From: a virus
DNA: 25,652 nucleotides
IMG/VR virus record: IMGVR_UViG_3300036845_000174
Location: 1 to 25,652 of that record
Direction: 5' to 3' (one strand)
Shown here piece by piece: positions 12,001 through 19,540 of the stretch. The notes under the pieces are model-generated. The model was not told where the DNA came from and searched no databases. It was given only the letters and a program-made list of their open reading frames with translations. The position numbers were made by a program, and so were the translations under genes. Position 1 is the stretch's first letter; each line of letters starts with the position of its first letter.

Positions 12001-13427
12001 GGCTCCTTGACCGGCTGATCCGCCGTGACGGCTACTGGGAGGGCACGGCGTCCGGCGCTGCGGTCCTGACGACCTCCTACGCGTCGGGGGACCGCGAGGC
12101 GGTCATGCCGCAGATGACGGCGTGGGCGCAGTCCGCGCACGGGAACAACTCGGTTGTCTTCAGCGCGATGCTGGTGCGGCTGGCGCTGTTCTGCGAGGCG
12201 AGGTTCACTTACCAGGCCAAGGACGACAGGCACCTGTTCGGCAACACGTCGCTGGCCAAGCTGGAGCAGCCGTTCGGCCCCGGCACGACGACGGGCCACC
12301 TGCTGGCCCGCATGGAGCAGGACAGCGGCCTTACGGGCAACTCCTACACGTGGGACGCGCCGGGCCAGGACCGGCTGGTGCGGCTGCGGCCGGACTGGAC
12401 GACGATCGTCTCCGAGCTGGTGCAGGTCGACGGCGGCGGCCAGTACCGGCGCAAGATCGGCTACTGGGTTGAACCGCCCAGGACGGTCACAGATCAGGGC
12501 GGCGGCCAGTGGTACCCGGCTGACGAGGTGGTGCACTGGGCGCCGATCCCGGACCCGGCGGCGGAGTTCCGGGGGATGAGCTGGCTGACGCCGGTCTACC
12601 GGGACGTCCTCGGCGACGACGGCCTGTCCCAGTACAAGATCAGGTACCTGGAGAACAGCGCCAGCCCCAACCTGCTGATCCGGTACGCGCAGAAGCTTTC
12701 GCCGGGGACGGTCGACAGCGTGCGGGAGCGGATGCACGCCCGCTACGGCGGCGTCTCCAACGCGTTCAAGACGCTGGTCCTGGACCAGGGCGCCGACGTG
12801 ACGGTGATCGGCAACAGCCTGGCGCAGATGGACTTCTCCGGCGTGTCCGCGGTGGGCACGGAACGGATCCTGGCCGCCGCGGGCGTTCCGGGCGTGCTGG
12901 TTGGCCTGGAGCCGCTGCGCGGCGCGGGCCGCGGCTTCCAGGAGTCGATGACCAAGTTCGAGAACCTGTGGGCGAGGCCGCAGTGGCGGTCGGCGTGCGG
13001 GGCGCTGGAGCAGCTGGCGGACGTCCCGGCGGGGAACCGGCTGTGGTTCGACACCTCGGACATCGCGGCGCTGCAGGACTCCGAGACGGCGCGGGCTCAG
13101 GCGGCGCTGGTGCGCGCCCAGGCGCTGCTGGCGCTGGCGCAGGCCGGCTACACGCATGATTCGGCTGTCGCGGCGGTGGAGTCGGGAGACCTGTCCAAGC
13201 TCCAGTCCGGGGGCACGGGGACGCCGGGGCAGTCGCAGCCGGTTCAGCACCTGCTGCCGCAGACTGCGCCGGGCGTGAGCGCCGATCCGCTGCCGCCGTC
13301 GATGCCGCGGCTGCCGGTCGGCTCGACGTCGCCCGGTGACGGCGGGAACGGGACGCGGCCGACGCCGCGGCCCTCGAGCGCGCGGCGTGCGCTGGAACCG
13401 GCGGGAAACGGAGCTGATCATGCCTAA
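11997..13427 (+). CDS. Portal protein (HK97 family)
   Basis: A 476-residue protein of the phage portal family, the twelve-subunit ring through which DNA enters and leaves the head. Recognisable points are MTAWAQSAHGNNSVVFSAM near the start, SGLTGNSYTWDAP, the LVRLRPDWTTIV segment, WYPADEVVHW and the helical KIRYLENSASPNLLIRY followed by FKTLVLDQGADVTVIG. The last 70 residues are Pro/Gly/Ser-rich and probably disordered. The length is slightly above the usual 400-450 because of that tail. GTG 11997 overlaps the previous stop. Position between terminase and protease is standard. Confidence 0.9.
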   Translation: MRLLDRLIRRDGYWEGTASGAAVLTTSYASGDREAVMPQMTAWAQSAHGNNSVVFSAMLVRLALFCEARFTYQAKDDRHLFGNTSLAKLEQPFGPGTTTGHLLARMEQDSGLTGNSYTWDAPGQDRLVRLRPDWTTIVSELVQVDGGGQYRRKIGYWVEPPRTVTDQGGGQWYPADEVVHWAPIPDPAAEFRGMSWLTPVYRDVLGDDGLSQYKIRYLENSASPNLLIRYAQKLSPGTVDSVRERMHARYGGVSNAFKTLVLDQGADVTVIGNSLAQMDFSGVSAVGTERILAAAGVPGVLVGLEPLRGAGRGFQESMTKFENLWARPQWRSACGALEQLADVPAGNRLWFDTSDIAALQDSETARAQAALVRAQALLALAQAGYTHDSAVAAVESGDLSKLQSGGTGTPGQSQPVQHLLPQTAPGVSADPLPPSMPRLPVGSTSPGDGGNGTRPTPRPSSARRALEPAGNGADHA

Positions 13428-13698
13428 GGACGCCACGGTTGAGGTTCGCGTGGCCGACCTGCCGCAGATGCAGCAGTTCATCGGCGCTGTCGCTGACCTG
13501 ATCAGGATGCTCGCCGCGTGCCGGGATCTCCCGGATCCGGTGATGACGGCAGCAGACCAGGTCCGGCGTGCCGTTGCGGCGCTAGGCGGCAAGGACATCG
13601 GCGCACCTCCGGCTTCCGATGAGGACCGCATCCGGGCCGCGATGCACATCGCGCGTGAACACCCCGGCCGGATGGTGACGGTCGATCCGGATGCCTGA
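13420..13698 (+). CDS. Hypothetical protein between portal and protease
   Basis: A 92-residue protein from ATG 13420, eight bases inside the portal gene, with CGGAG as ribosome site. Residues 8-55 are helical with regular hydrophobics (LPQMQQFIGAVADLIRMLAACRDLP), suggesting oligomer formation. A flexible end follows. Its place suggests a head-assembly accessory, but no family is recognised. Confidence 0.65.
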   Translation: MPKDATVEVRVADLPQMQQFIGAVADLIRMLAACRDLPDPVMTAADQVRRAVAALGGKDIGAPPASDEDRIRAAMHIAREHPGRMVTVDPDA

Positions 13699-14218
13699 GT
13701 CCCGGTCGGCGCAGTGGGCGGCGGCGTGGGCCGCCGGAGCGCGGCGGTTCAACCCGAACCACCTGCCGGCAGGCAAGGGCGGCGGCGAGTTCACGTCAGC
13801 CGGGAGCGGCGGCGGCGGGGGCAGCGGCGCGGGCGCCAAGGGCGGCGGCAGCAAGGCACCCGCGCACTCGCACGCGGCGCACGCGGCGCACCTGGCGCAC
13901 ATGGCGGTGCTGGCGCGCAAGAGGACGCTGCACGCGAGGGCGCAGGCTGACCGGGCGCAGGCGAGGAAGCTCCAGGCCGAGCTGCACGCCCTGCAGCAGC
14001 AGGAGCGGGCGGCGCTGGCGGCGGCGAAGAAGTCGGCGGCGGCGGCGAAGCCGGGCCACGCGAAGCACGCCGCGGCGGCGAGGAAAGCCGCGGCGCACCG
14101 CAAGGCGGCGGCGTCGCATCACGCGAGCCTGAAGCAGCGGATCAGCGCCCTGCAGAACCAGATCCACGGCCTGCTGACGCAGGCAGCGCAGCTGGATGCG
14201 CAGGCTGCGGCGATCTGA
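13691..14218 (+). CDS. Ala/His/Lys-rich coiled-coil protein, scaffold-like
   Basis: A 175-residue protein. Near the start FNPNHLPAGKGGGEFTS matches a pattern (FNPx-x-P-x-GxFTS) seen in several phage head-region proteins. A Gly-rich linker follows, then about 120 residues of Ala/His/Lys/Gln-rich coiled coil with repeated AAHAAH and KHAAAARKAAAH segments. Strong low complexity and coiled coil suggest a scaffolding or DNA-condensing role in the prohead; neither is proven. It lies between portal and protease, where scaffold functions are often found. Confidence 0.6.
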   Translation: MPESRSAQWAAAWAAGARRFNPNHLPAGKGGGEFTSAGSGGGGGSGAGAKGGGSKAPAHSHAAHAAHLAHMAVLARKRTLHARAQADRAQARKLQAELHALQQQERAALAAAKKSAAAAKPGHAKHAAAARKAAAHRKAAASHHASLKQRISALQNQIHGLLTQAAQLDAQAAAI

Positions 14219-14253
14219 CGGCAATGGAAAAGAAAACGACCGGGAGGTCATCG

Positions 14254-15309
14254 GTGACTGTGACGCAGCGCGCGGAGATGACCTCCGCGAGCATCAACGA
14301 CCTGCCCGACGACGATTTCGCCTACATCGAGCCGGGCGGCACCAAGGACGGCTCAGGCAGGACGGTCCCGCGGTCGAACCGGCACTTCCCGGTCCACGAC
14401 GCCCCGCATGTCCGCGACGCGCTGTCCCGCGCCCCGCAGTCCCCGTTCGGCGACAAGGCGATGCCGAAGATCAGGGCCGCGGCGAAGAAACTGGGAGTCG
14501 ACGTCAGCAACGACAGCGGATCGAGGTCCCTGTTCGACCGGTCCGACTTCCTGCGCATGTACCCGCTGGAGGACATCACCATCCTGCGCTCCGCTGACGG
14601 CGGCAACGGCAGGATCGTCGAGGCCTACGCCGCGGTGTTCGGCCAGGAGGCGGAGATCCAGGATCACGAGGGCCACTACACCGAGGTCATCGACCCCGCC
14701 GCGTTCGATACGGCTATCGAGTTCGCCGGCCGGAACAAGGGCGGCCTGCCCGCGAACGTGAAGGTTCTCTACAACCACGGGATGACCGTGCAGGGCACCC
14801 CGTCCGAGCGCGGCTCGATGCCGATCGGCGTGCCGCTGGCGATCCGGGCCGAGGCCCGCGGCCTGCTGACCCGCACCGAGTACAACGCCAACGCGCTGGC
14901 CGAGGAAGTGCTCGAGAACATCCGCTCCGGCGCGATCACCGCCCAGTCGTTCACCGGCCGCATCATCCGCTCCGACCCGCAGCTGCGCCGCGGCGACCGG
15001 CACCGGCCCGACAGCGCGGGGAACCTGCGCACCGTCCGGCGCACGAAGCTGGGCCTGCGCGAGTACGGCCCTGTCCTGTGGCCCGCGTACTCGGGCGCCG
15101 AGATCCTCGGCGTCCGCATGTCCACTCCCGGCTCCTGGAGCCCGGACCCGGACGACGGAGAGCAAGACCCCGGCACTCCCCCCGATGAGGGACCCGCCAC
15201 CGGCGGCGACCCGCTCGCGGCAGGCGAGCACTCGGCCCGGTATCACCAGCACGCGCTGTACCGCCTGCGGTCGCAGGAACTCCGGGAGAGCGCCGGGCTG
15301 GCCTGGTAA
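14254..15309 (+). CDS. Prohead protease fused to an N-terminal extension
   Basis: A 351-residue protein. The central part (about residues 108-265) is an HK97-type prohead serine protease: VLYNHG with His175, PIGVPLAIRAEARGLL, and GAITAQSFTG with Ser232 as the likely nucleophile. It cleaves the capsid delta domain during maturation. The first 90 residues are a separate module (LPDDDFAYIEPGG, RHFPVHDAPHVRDALSRA, AAAKKLGV) that in other phages occurs in its own protein or in front of structural genes. GTG 14254 has GGGAGG six bases upstream; ATG 14224 is possible but lacks a ribosome site. The C-terminal 70 residues are disordered. Confidence 0.85.
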   Translation: MTVTQRAEMTSASINDLPDDDFAYIEPGGTKDGSGRTVPRSNRHFPVHDAPHVRDALSRAPQSPFGDKAMPKIRAAAKKLGVDVSNDSGSRSLFDRSDFLRMYPLEDITILRSADGGNGRIVEAYAAVFGQEAEIQDHEGHYTEVIDPAAFDTAIEFAGRNKGGLPANVKVLYNHGMTVQGTPSERGSMPIGVPLAIRAEARGLLTRTEYNANALAEEVLENIRSGAITAQSFTGRIIRSDPQLRRGDRHRPDSAGNLRTVRRTKLGLREYGPVLWPAYSGAEILGVRMSTPGSWSPDPDDGEQDPGTPPDEGPATGGDPLAAGEHSARYHQHALYRLRSQELRESAGLAW

Positions 15310-15331
15310 CCAGACCGGAAGGACCGTGGCG

Positions 15332-16741
15332 ATGGCCACACTGCAGGAAATCCTCGACGAGCAGGCGAGGATCAAGAACGAGCTCCAGCGGATGGAGAAC
15401 GACGACGACACCACCGAGGAGGGCGACGGCAACCTGCGGGACACGCTGGTTGAGCGCTGGCAGTTCCTCGACGGGCAGGCCAAGCCGCTGATCGAGCGGA
15501 TGGAGAAGATCCGCGGCATCACCCGCGCGGCCGGGAACCCGGAGAACCTGGAGCGGCCGGACGGCAGCCAGCCGGGCGCCCGGTACGGCACGCCGGACCT
15601 GGTGATCCGGAGCAACCGGGATCCGTACGACAGCAACGAGGCGGTCCGCGCCAACGTCGTCACCCGCAGCGAGGTACGCGAGCGGGCGCTCGACGCGATC
15701 GAGCTTGAGGTCAAGCGCGGCAACCTGGCCGCCGACTGCGCGGAGACCGCGACGCGGATGACGCAGGACCAGTTCTACGGCCAGTCCAACATCGCCAAGC
15801 ACATCCTGATGACGGGCTCGCCGGAGTACCAGGAGGCGTTCAGCGCCTACCTGGAGGACCCGGAGGGGAACGCGCAGCGGACCGCGCTGTCGCTGACCCT
15901 GGGCAACGGCGGGTACCTGCTGCCGTTCGTCCTGGACCCGACGATCATCCTGACGAACTCTGCCTCCGCGAACCCGTGGCGGCGCATCTCCAACGTCAAG
16001 CAGACCACGAGCAACACGTGGAACGGCGTGAACTCCGCGGGCGTCACCGCCGCGTGGCTCTCCGAGGGCACCGCGGTCACCGACGGGTCGCCGGGGCTGG
16101 GGAACATCGTCGTCACTCCCGGCAAGGCCGCCGCGTGGGTGTTCGGCAGCTACGAAGTGCTCGAGGACACCGACTTCGGGCAGCAGCTTCCCCGGCTGCT
16201 CGCCGACGCGAAGGACCGCCTCGAGGAGGCGGCGTTCGCGACCGGCAGCGGCACCGGGCAGCCCAAGGGCGTCGTCTCGGCCGCGACCACCGTTGTCACG
16301 ACCGGCACGACGCTGGTCATCGCCCTCGCCGACGTGTACGCGACCCAGGCGGCGCTGCCGCCGAGGTTCCGCAACGCGCCCGGCGCGGCGTGGGTGGCGA
16401 ACGTCTCGATCATCAACAAGTTCCGGCAGCTCGACACCGCTGGCGGTGCGAGTTTTTGGACGAACCTCGGCAAGGGGCAGCCGGAGACGCTGCTCGGCGC
16501 CCCGATCTACGAGTCGACCACGATGGTCTCGGCCCTGACTTCGGGCAACCTGCTCGCCATCTTCGGCGACTTCGGTCAGTACATCATCGTCGACCGTGTC
16601 GGGGTCTCCATGATTTACGAGCCCCTGGTCAAGGACCCGACGACCACGCTGCCGAGCGGCCAGGCCGGATGGTTCATGTTCTGGCGGGTAGGCGGCCAGC
16701 TCTCGACCGTGAACGGCTTCAGGGTCATGAAGGGCGCCTGA
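15332..16741 (+). CDS. Major capsid protein (HK97 fold)
   Basis: A 469-residue HK97-type capsid protein. Residues 1-115 form a charged, coiled-coil delta domain (LQEILDEQARIKNELQRMEN) that acts as built-in scaffold and is probably cut by the adjacent protease. The mature part follows, with LTLGNGGYLLPFVLDPTIIL, a variable middle, and TTLPSGQAGWFMFWRVGGQLSTVNGFRVMK at the C-terminus. GGAAGGA precedes ATG 15332 by eight bases; an in-frame GTG at 15326 is too close. It forms the icosahedral shell. Size and gene order match the family well. Confidence 0.9.
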   Translation: MATLQEILDEQARIKNELQRMENDDDTTEEGDGNLRDTLVERWQFLDGQAKPLIERMEKIRGITRAAGNPENLERPDGSQPGARYGTPDLVIRSNRDPYDSNEAVRANVVTRSEVRERALDAIELEVKRGNLAADCAETATRMTQDQFYGQSNIAKHILMTGSPEYQEAFSAYLEDPEGNAQRTALSLTLGNGGYLLPFVLDPTIILTNSASANPWRRISNVKQTTSNTWNGVNSAGVTAAWLSEGTAVTDGSPGLGNIVVTPGKAAAWVFGSYEVLEDTDFGQQLPRLLADAKDRLEEAAFATGSGTGQPKGVVSAATTVVTTGTTLVIALADVYATQAALPPRFRNAPGAAWVANVSIINKFRQLDTAGGASFWTNLGKGQPETLLGAPIYESTTMVSALTSGNLLAIFGDFGQYIIVDRVGVSMIYEPLVKDPTTTLPSGQAGWFMFWRVGGQLSTVNGFRVMKGA

Positions 16742-16763
16742 CCCGCGGTTACCGGTTTTCATT

Positions 16764-16779
16764 GGCACCGGGAGGTGCC
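16764..16779 (+). terminator. Hairpin after the capsid gene
   Basis: GGCACC-GGGA-GGTGCC is a perfect 6-bp stem with a four-base loop, 22 bases after the capsid stop and followed by CGGTTTCTC. It may lower readthrough so that capsid is made in excess over downstream proteins. Confidence 0.45.
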
Positions 16780-16788
16780 CGGTTTCTC

Positions 16789-17040
16789 ATGCCGGGCGCC
16801 TCCCGGTTACGGGAGGTGGTTATCATCGCTGCGAACTACGCGACGGTGCAGTACTGCTATCAGACGGCCGGCGGGGCGCAGGAGTTCGTCCCGGCCGGAG
16901 CGACCCGTGATTCGGTGACGGACGCGACGATGATCGCGCAGTTCCCGACGAACTGGACGACTACGGCGCCGACGGCGGCGACTGTCGGCCAGTCCCTGTT
17001 CAACTGGCTGGCCGCTTACCCGAGGGGAACGGTGAGCTGA
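16789..17040 (+). CDS. Small head-region protein with uncertain start (ATC candidate)
   Basis: The C-terminal 72 residues (AANYATVQYCYQTAGG, FVPAGATRDSVTDATMIAQFPT, ATVGQSLFNWLAAYPRG) look like a conserved small actinophage head protein. The start is unclear. ATG 16789 is the first standard start but its ribosome site lies 12 bases away, and it adds a segment that also encodes a hairpin. An ideal ribosome site, GGGAGG at 16811-16816, points instead to ATC 16825 eight bases later, directly before AANYATVQ. The true start may therefore be a rare ATC or a mutated ATG. The function is unknown, perhaps capsid decoration. Confidence 0.65.
   Translation: MPGASRLREVVIIAANYATVQYCYQTAGGAQEFVPAGATRDSVTDATMIAQFPTNWTTTAPTAATVGQSLFNWLAAYPRGTVS
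16799..16816 (+). promoter_or_regulatory. Hairpin that hides a ribosome site
   Basis: CCTCCCG, loop GTTA, CGGGAGG forms a 7-bp perfect stem. The 3' arm is the GGGAGG ribosome site of the following gene, so folding would block translation unless opened, for example by a ribosome moving through from upstream. Confidence 0.45.
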
Positions 17041-17246
17041 TGGCTGTCATGCATCAGGCGCAGGACGCGTTCGTCGCCGAGGTCGACGGCGTGCCGTTCT
17101 CGGTGGCGAAGGGCGATGTGCTGCCCGCCGCTCATCCGCTGGTGAAGCTGGACAAGGGCCGCGGGCGGCTGTGGAAGCCGCTGGACACCGGCGACGACCC
17201 GAAGCCGGCGAAGGCCGCGGCCGCGGCTAAGGCCGGCGAGGGCTAG
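17040..17246 (+). CDS. Small hypothetical structural-region protein
   Basis: A 68-residue protein whose ATG overlaps the previous stop. FVAEVDGVPFSVAKGDVLPAAHPLVK is beta-like, then a Lys/Ala-rich tail (KPAKAAAAAKAGEG). Its pattern, a short domain with KGDVLPAxHPLV, is familiar from actinophage genes following the capsid gene. It may be a minor capsid or completion protein, but this is inferred from place only. Confidence 0.65.
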   Translation: MAVMHQAQDAFVAEVDGVPFSVAKGDVLPAAHPLVKLDKGRGRLWKPLDTGDDPKPAKAAAAAKAGEG

Positions 17247-17570
17247 ATGCCGACGTCGCCGGGCTGGAAGGTCTGGGAGCAGGTCACGCCGGTGACGGTG
17301 GCGCTCTCGCCGCTGGTCTCGCCGTGGTTCGACACGTCCGGCTACACGAACCTGCTGGTCTCCTACGTGTTCACGAACTCGACGGGCACCACGACGCTGA
17401 CGGTCGAGGGCAGTTTCGACGGGAGCACGCTGGAGTCCGACATCACTTACGCGGCGGTGGCCGCGACCCCGGCGACGGTGCAGGTCCTGACGCCGTTCGT
17501 CCGGTTCCGGATCGTGCAGGCGACCGCGGATGCGACGCGGACGAAGGCACTGGCGCAGGCGAGGGCGTAA
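17247..17570 (+). CDS. Beta-rich protein, possible capsid decoration
   Basis: A 107-residue protein starting directly after the previous stop. Its sequence is Thr/Val/Ser-rich with alternating hydrophobics (GYTNLLVSYVFTNSTGTTTLTVEG, FVRFRIVQATADATRTK), indicating a beta-sandwich with strands ending in a short helix. Such small beta proteins after the capsid gene often decorate the shell. No family is confirmed. Confidence 0.6.
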   Translation: MPTSPGWKVWEQVTPVTVALSPLVSPWFDTSGYTNLLVSYVFTNSTGTTTLTVEGSFDGSTLESDITYAAVAATPATVQVLTPFVRFRIVQATADATRTKALAQARA

Positions 17571-17600
17571 TGGGCGACACATGATGGGCGGCGATGACTG

Positions 17601-18092
17601 ATGGCTGACGTTCACGGTTCGCCCGGCGGCGGGCAGCAGATGCCGCAGGCGGCGAACTCAGGTTCCGCGCCGGTCCCGTACGCCGGGCCGGACCTGTCAC
17701 CCGAGCCGCCGCAGTACGCGGTGGACCTGGGCGCGGACGCGGGCGGCGCGACGTCGATGGTGATGGGCGGCGTCACGGACCTGGGCACCACGGAGTTGGC
17801 GGCCGCGCATGACGTCAGTGCCGGACTGGCCGATGCCCCGTACTATCCGGGTGACATCTCGCCGATCTACACCGGCGGCGACAGTGATGCCGGGGGACGT
17901 GACAGCGTGGCCGGGACGGTGGCGGCGTCCATCGCGGCCTCGACGGCCCGGTGGCAGGAACTCCAGTCCGACACCTTCAGCCAGGGCAGCACGGTCGGCG
18001 ACCTGATCAGCCTGCCGGCGAATACCCTCGACCCGGCTGTCGGCGTGACGGGCACCGCGGGCGCGTACTACGACCCGCCGCGGGACTACTGA
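17601..18092 (+). CDS. Hypothetical Gly/Ser/Pro-rich protein
   Basis: A 163-residue protein without charged helices or Cys, mainly Gly, Ser, Ala, Pro and Asp. The middle has LGTTELAAAHDVSAGLADAPYYPGDISPIYTGG, the end has SLPANTLDPAVGVTGTAGAYYDPP. Low complexity suggests an extended, perhaps virion-surface, protein. ATG 17601 lacks a strong ribosome site. A related style is seen in the gene at 18470. The function is unknown. Confidence 0.55.
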   Translation: MADVHGSPGGGQQMPQAANSGSAPVPYAGPDLSPEPPQYAVDLGADAGGATSMVMGGVTDLGTTELAAAHDVSAGLADAPYYPGDISPIYTGGDSDAGGRDSVAGTVAASIAASTARWQELQSDTFSQGSTVGDLISLPANTLDPAVGVTGTAGAYYDPPRDY

Positions 18093-18095
18093 CCG

Positions 18096-18461
18096 TTGCG
18101 CAGGCTGGCGATCGCGGCCGCCGCCGCGGCCGGCGCCGCGTGGTTCTGGTGGCATCCGATCGAGCACTGGATCGCGTACGCGACCGGCAGCTACAACACG
18201 CCGGGCACGCCGCATAACTACAACTTCAACTCCGGTTTCGGCTCCGTCATCCTGCCGCCGGTGATCACGGTCGCCGGTGCCGGGGTGCTGATGTGGTGGC
18301 ATCACCAGTGCCACGTCAGCGGCTGCTGGTGGTACGCGCGGCGGCAGACGGCGGCCGGTGACCGGGCGTGCTGGCGGCACAATCCCGGCAGGCGGCTGAC
18401 GGCGGATGAGCTGCGGCGCCGTCATCATCTCTACCTCGGCAGCAAGCCCGGACGCGGATAG
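18096..18461 (+). CDS. Membrane protein with Cys/His C-terminal domain
   Basis: A 121-residue protein starting at TTG 18096, four bases after the previous stop. One hydrophobic segment lies near residues 4-20 (LAIAAAAAAGAAWFWW) and a second near 48-67 (GSVILPPVITVAGAGVLMWW). The C-terminal 50 residues hold Cys/His pairs (HQCHVSGCWWYAR, ACWRHNPGRRLTADEL, RRHH), a motif I recognise from actinophage proteins of unknown function. A membrane-anchored zinc domain in a structural operon is unusual; a role in entry or exclusion is speculative. Confidence 0.65.
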   Translation: MRRLAIAAAAAAGAAWFWWHPIEHWIAYATGSYNTPGTPHNYNFNSGFGSVILPPVITVAGAGVLMWWHHQCHVSGCWWYARRQTAAGDRACWRHNPGRRLTADELRRRHHLYLGSKPGRG

Positions 18462-18469
18462 GAGAACCA

Positions 18470-18892
18470 GTGTCCAACCCTGAGTACCAGGGGGTTTCCC
18501 CGCAGGGGACCCCGCCGCCGGTCACCCCGGCGGACTCGCCGTCCGACCCGTCCGGCTACGCGTCCGTCACCCCGGCGGGGACGGGCCCCGCGCCGTACAG
18601 CATCACCGCGCCGCTGGACGACCTCGGCGCGATGACGGACGCGGCGGGCGCGCTGGCGGGCGCCGGGATCGTCTACCCGGCGGGCCCGCGCCAGGCTGCC
18701 ACGGCCGAGCTGATGAACTCGCCGCAGGGCTTCAGCGCCGGGGGCGGGACGTCGGGGTGGGATATCACCCCCGGCTATTCCGGCGACGGCGCCAGCCCGC
18801 GCGGCGGGTGGCCGGACAACCCGCAGCCGTCGATCCTGGAGACCCCGGACCAGGGGCACGGCAGCAACGAGGCGAACACGGGCACCGACTGA
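18470..18892 (+). CDS. Hypothetical Pro/Gly-rich protein
   Basis: A 140-residue acidic protein from GTG 18470 with GGAGAA as ribosome site. It is rich in Pro, Gly, Ser, Thr and Asp, for example GTPPPVTPADSPSDPSGYAS, with a short ordered part (LDDLGAMTDAAGALAGAGIVY). The likely disorder suggests a linker or surface protein. It sits just before the glycosyltransferase-like gene and might be a substrate, but nothing in the sequence proves this. Confidence 0.55.
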   Translation: MSNPEYQGVSPQGTPPPVTPADSPSDPSGYASVTPAGTGPAPYSITAPLDDLGAMTDAAGALAGAGIVYPAGPRQAATAELMNSPQGFSAGGGTSGWDITPGYSGDGASPRGGWPDNPQPSILETPDQGHGSNEANTGTD

Positions 18893-18894
18893 GC

Positions 18895-19533
18895 ATGCCT
18901 GACGCGGTGATCGGCTACCTGCACCCCGGCAGCGTCCGCGCCGAGTTCTGCGCGTCGCTGCTGGGCGTGTGCATGGAGGGCCGGACGCGGATCCGGACGG
19001 TGATCGCGCTGGAGTCGGGGCCGAACCTGTCAACGGGCCGGAACCTGATGGTGCGGGATTTCCTCGAGGACGGCCTGGCGCCGTGGCTGCTCATGTGCGA
19101 CACCGACATGTGGTTCGGCGCCGACACGGCAGACCGGCTGATCGCGGCCGCCGACCCGGCCGAGCGGCCCGTCGTCGGCGCCCTGTGCTGGTCGCTGGAC
19201 AAGGGCGAGCGGTTCCCGACGATGTACGAGCTGACCGAGCCGGAGCCGGGCCGGGTCGCGTTCGCCCGCTACAGGCAGTGGCCGGAGGACGCGTGCGTCC
19301 CGGTCGCGGCGACCGGCGCGGCGTGCCTGCTGATGCACCGTGACGCGCTGGAGAAGGTCGCCGCCTCCGCCGGGGACCTGGCCGCGCCGTGGTTCCGGGA
19401 GACGGCCATCGGGCCGATGGCGCTGATGGGCGAGGACATGACGTTCTGCCTGCGCCTCCAGGCGGCGGGGATACCGGTGCACGTCCATACGGGCGTGAAG
19501 GCCGGGCACATGAAGACGACGATGCTGATCTAG
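18895..19533 (+). CDS. GT-A-type glycosyltransferase-like protein
   Basis: A 212-residue protein with a nucleotide-sugar-transferase look: an N-terminal strand AVIGYLHPG, a GPNLSTGRNLMVRDFLEDG helix, and LLMCDTDMWFG holding the Asp-x-Asp (69-71) that binds metal and sugar nucleotide in GT-A enzymes. A later MGEDMTFCLRLQAAG resembles the ED-containing acceptor/catalytic motif of family-2-like enzymes, then HVHTGVKAGH. It is shorter than bacterial enzymes but typical for phage versions. It could glycosylate virion proteins or, less likely in this position, the host surface. The fold call is good, the substrate is unknown. Confidence 0.75.
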   Translation: MPDAVIGYLHPGSVRAEFCASLLGVCMEGRTRIRTVIALESGPNLSTGRNLMVRDFLEDGLAPWLLMCDTDMWFGADTADRLIAAADPAERPVVGALCWSLDKGERFPTMYELTEPEPGRVAFARYRQWPEDACVPVAATGAACLLMHRDALEKVAASAGDLAAPWFRETAIGPMALMGEDMTFCLRLQAAGIPVHVHTGVKAGHMKTTMLI

Positions 19534-19540
19534 GAATTCG

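Noticed and set aside
11844-13649. A 601-codon reverse open frame opposite the portal gene
   Set aside because: Arg/Ala/Pro/His-rich with no domain. It mirrors the codon pattern of the forward portal gene, which has clear family motifs.
14963-16768. A 601-codon reverse open frame opposite the capsid gene
   Set aside because: Long antisense frames are expected in GC-rich genes. The forward capsid protein is unmistakable and this frame shows no family features.
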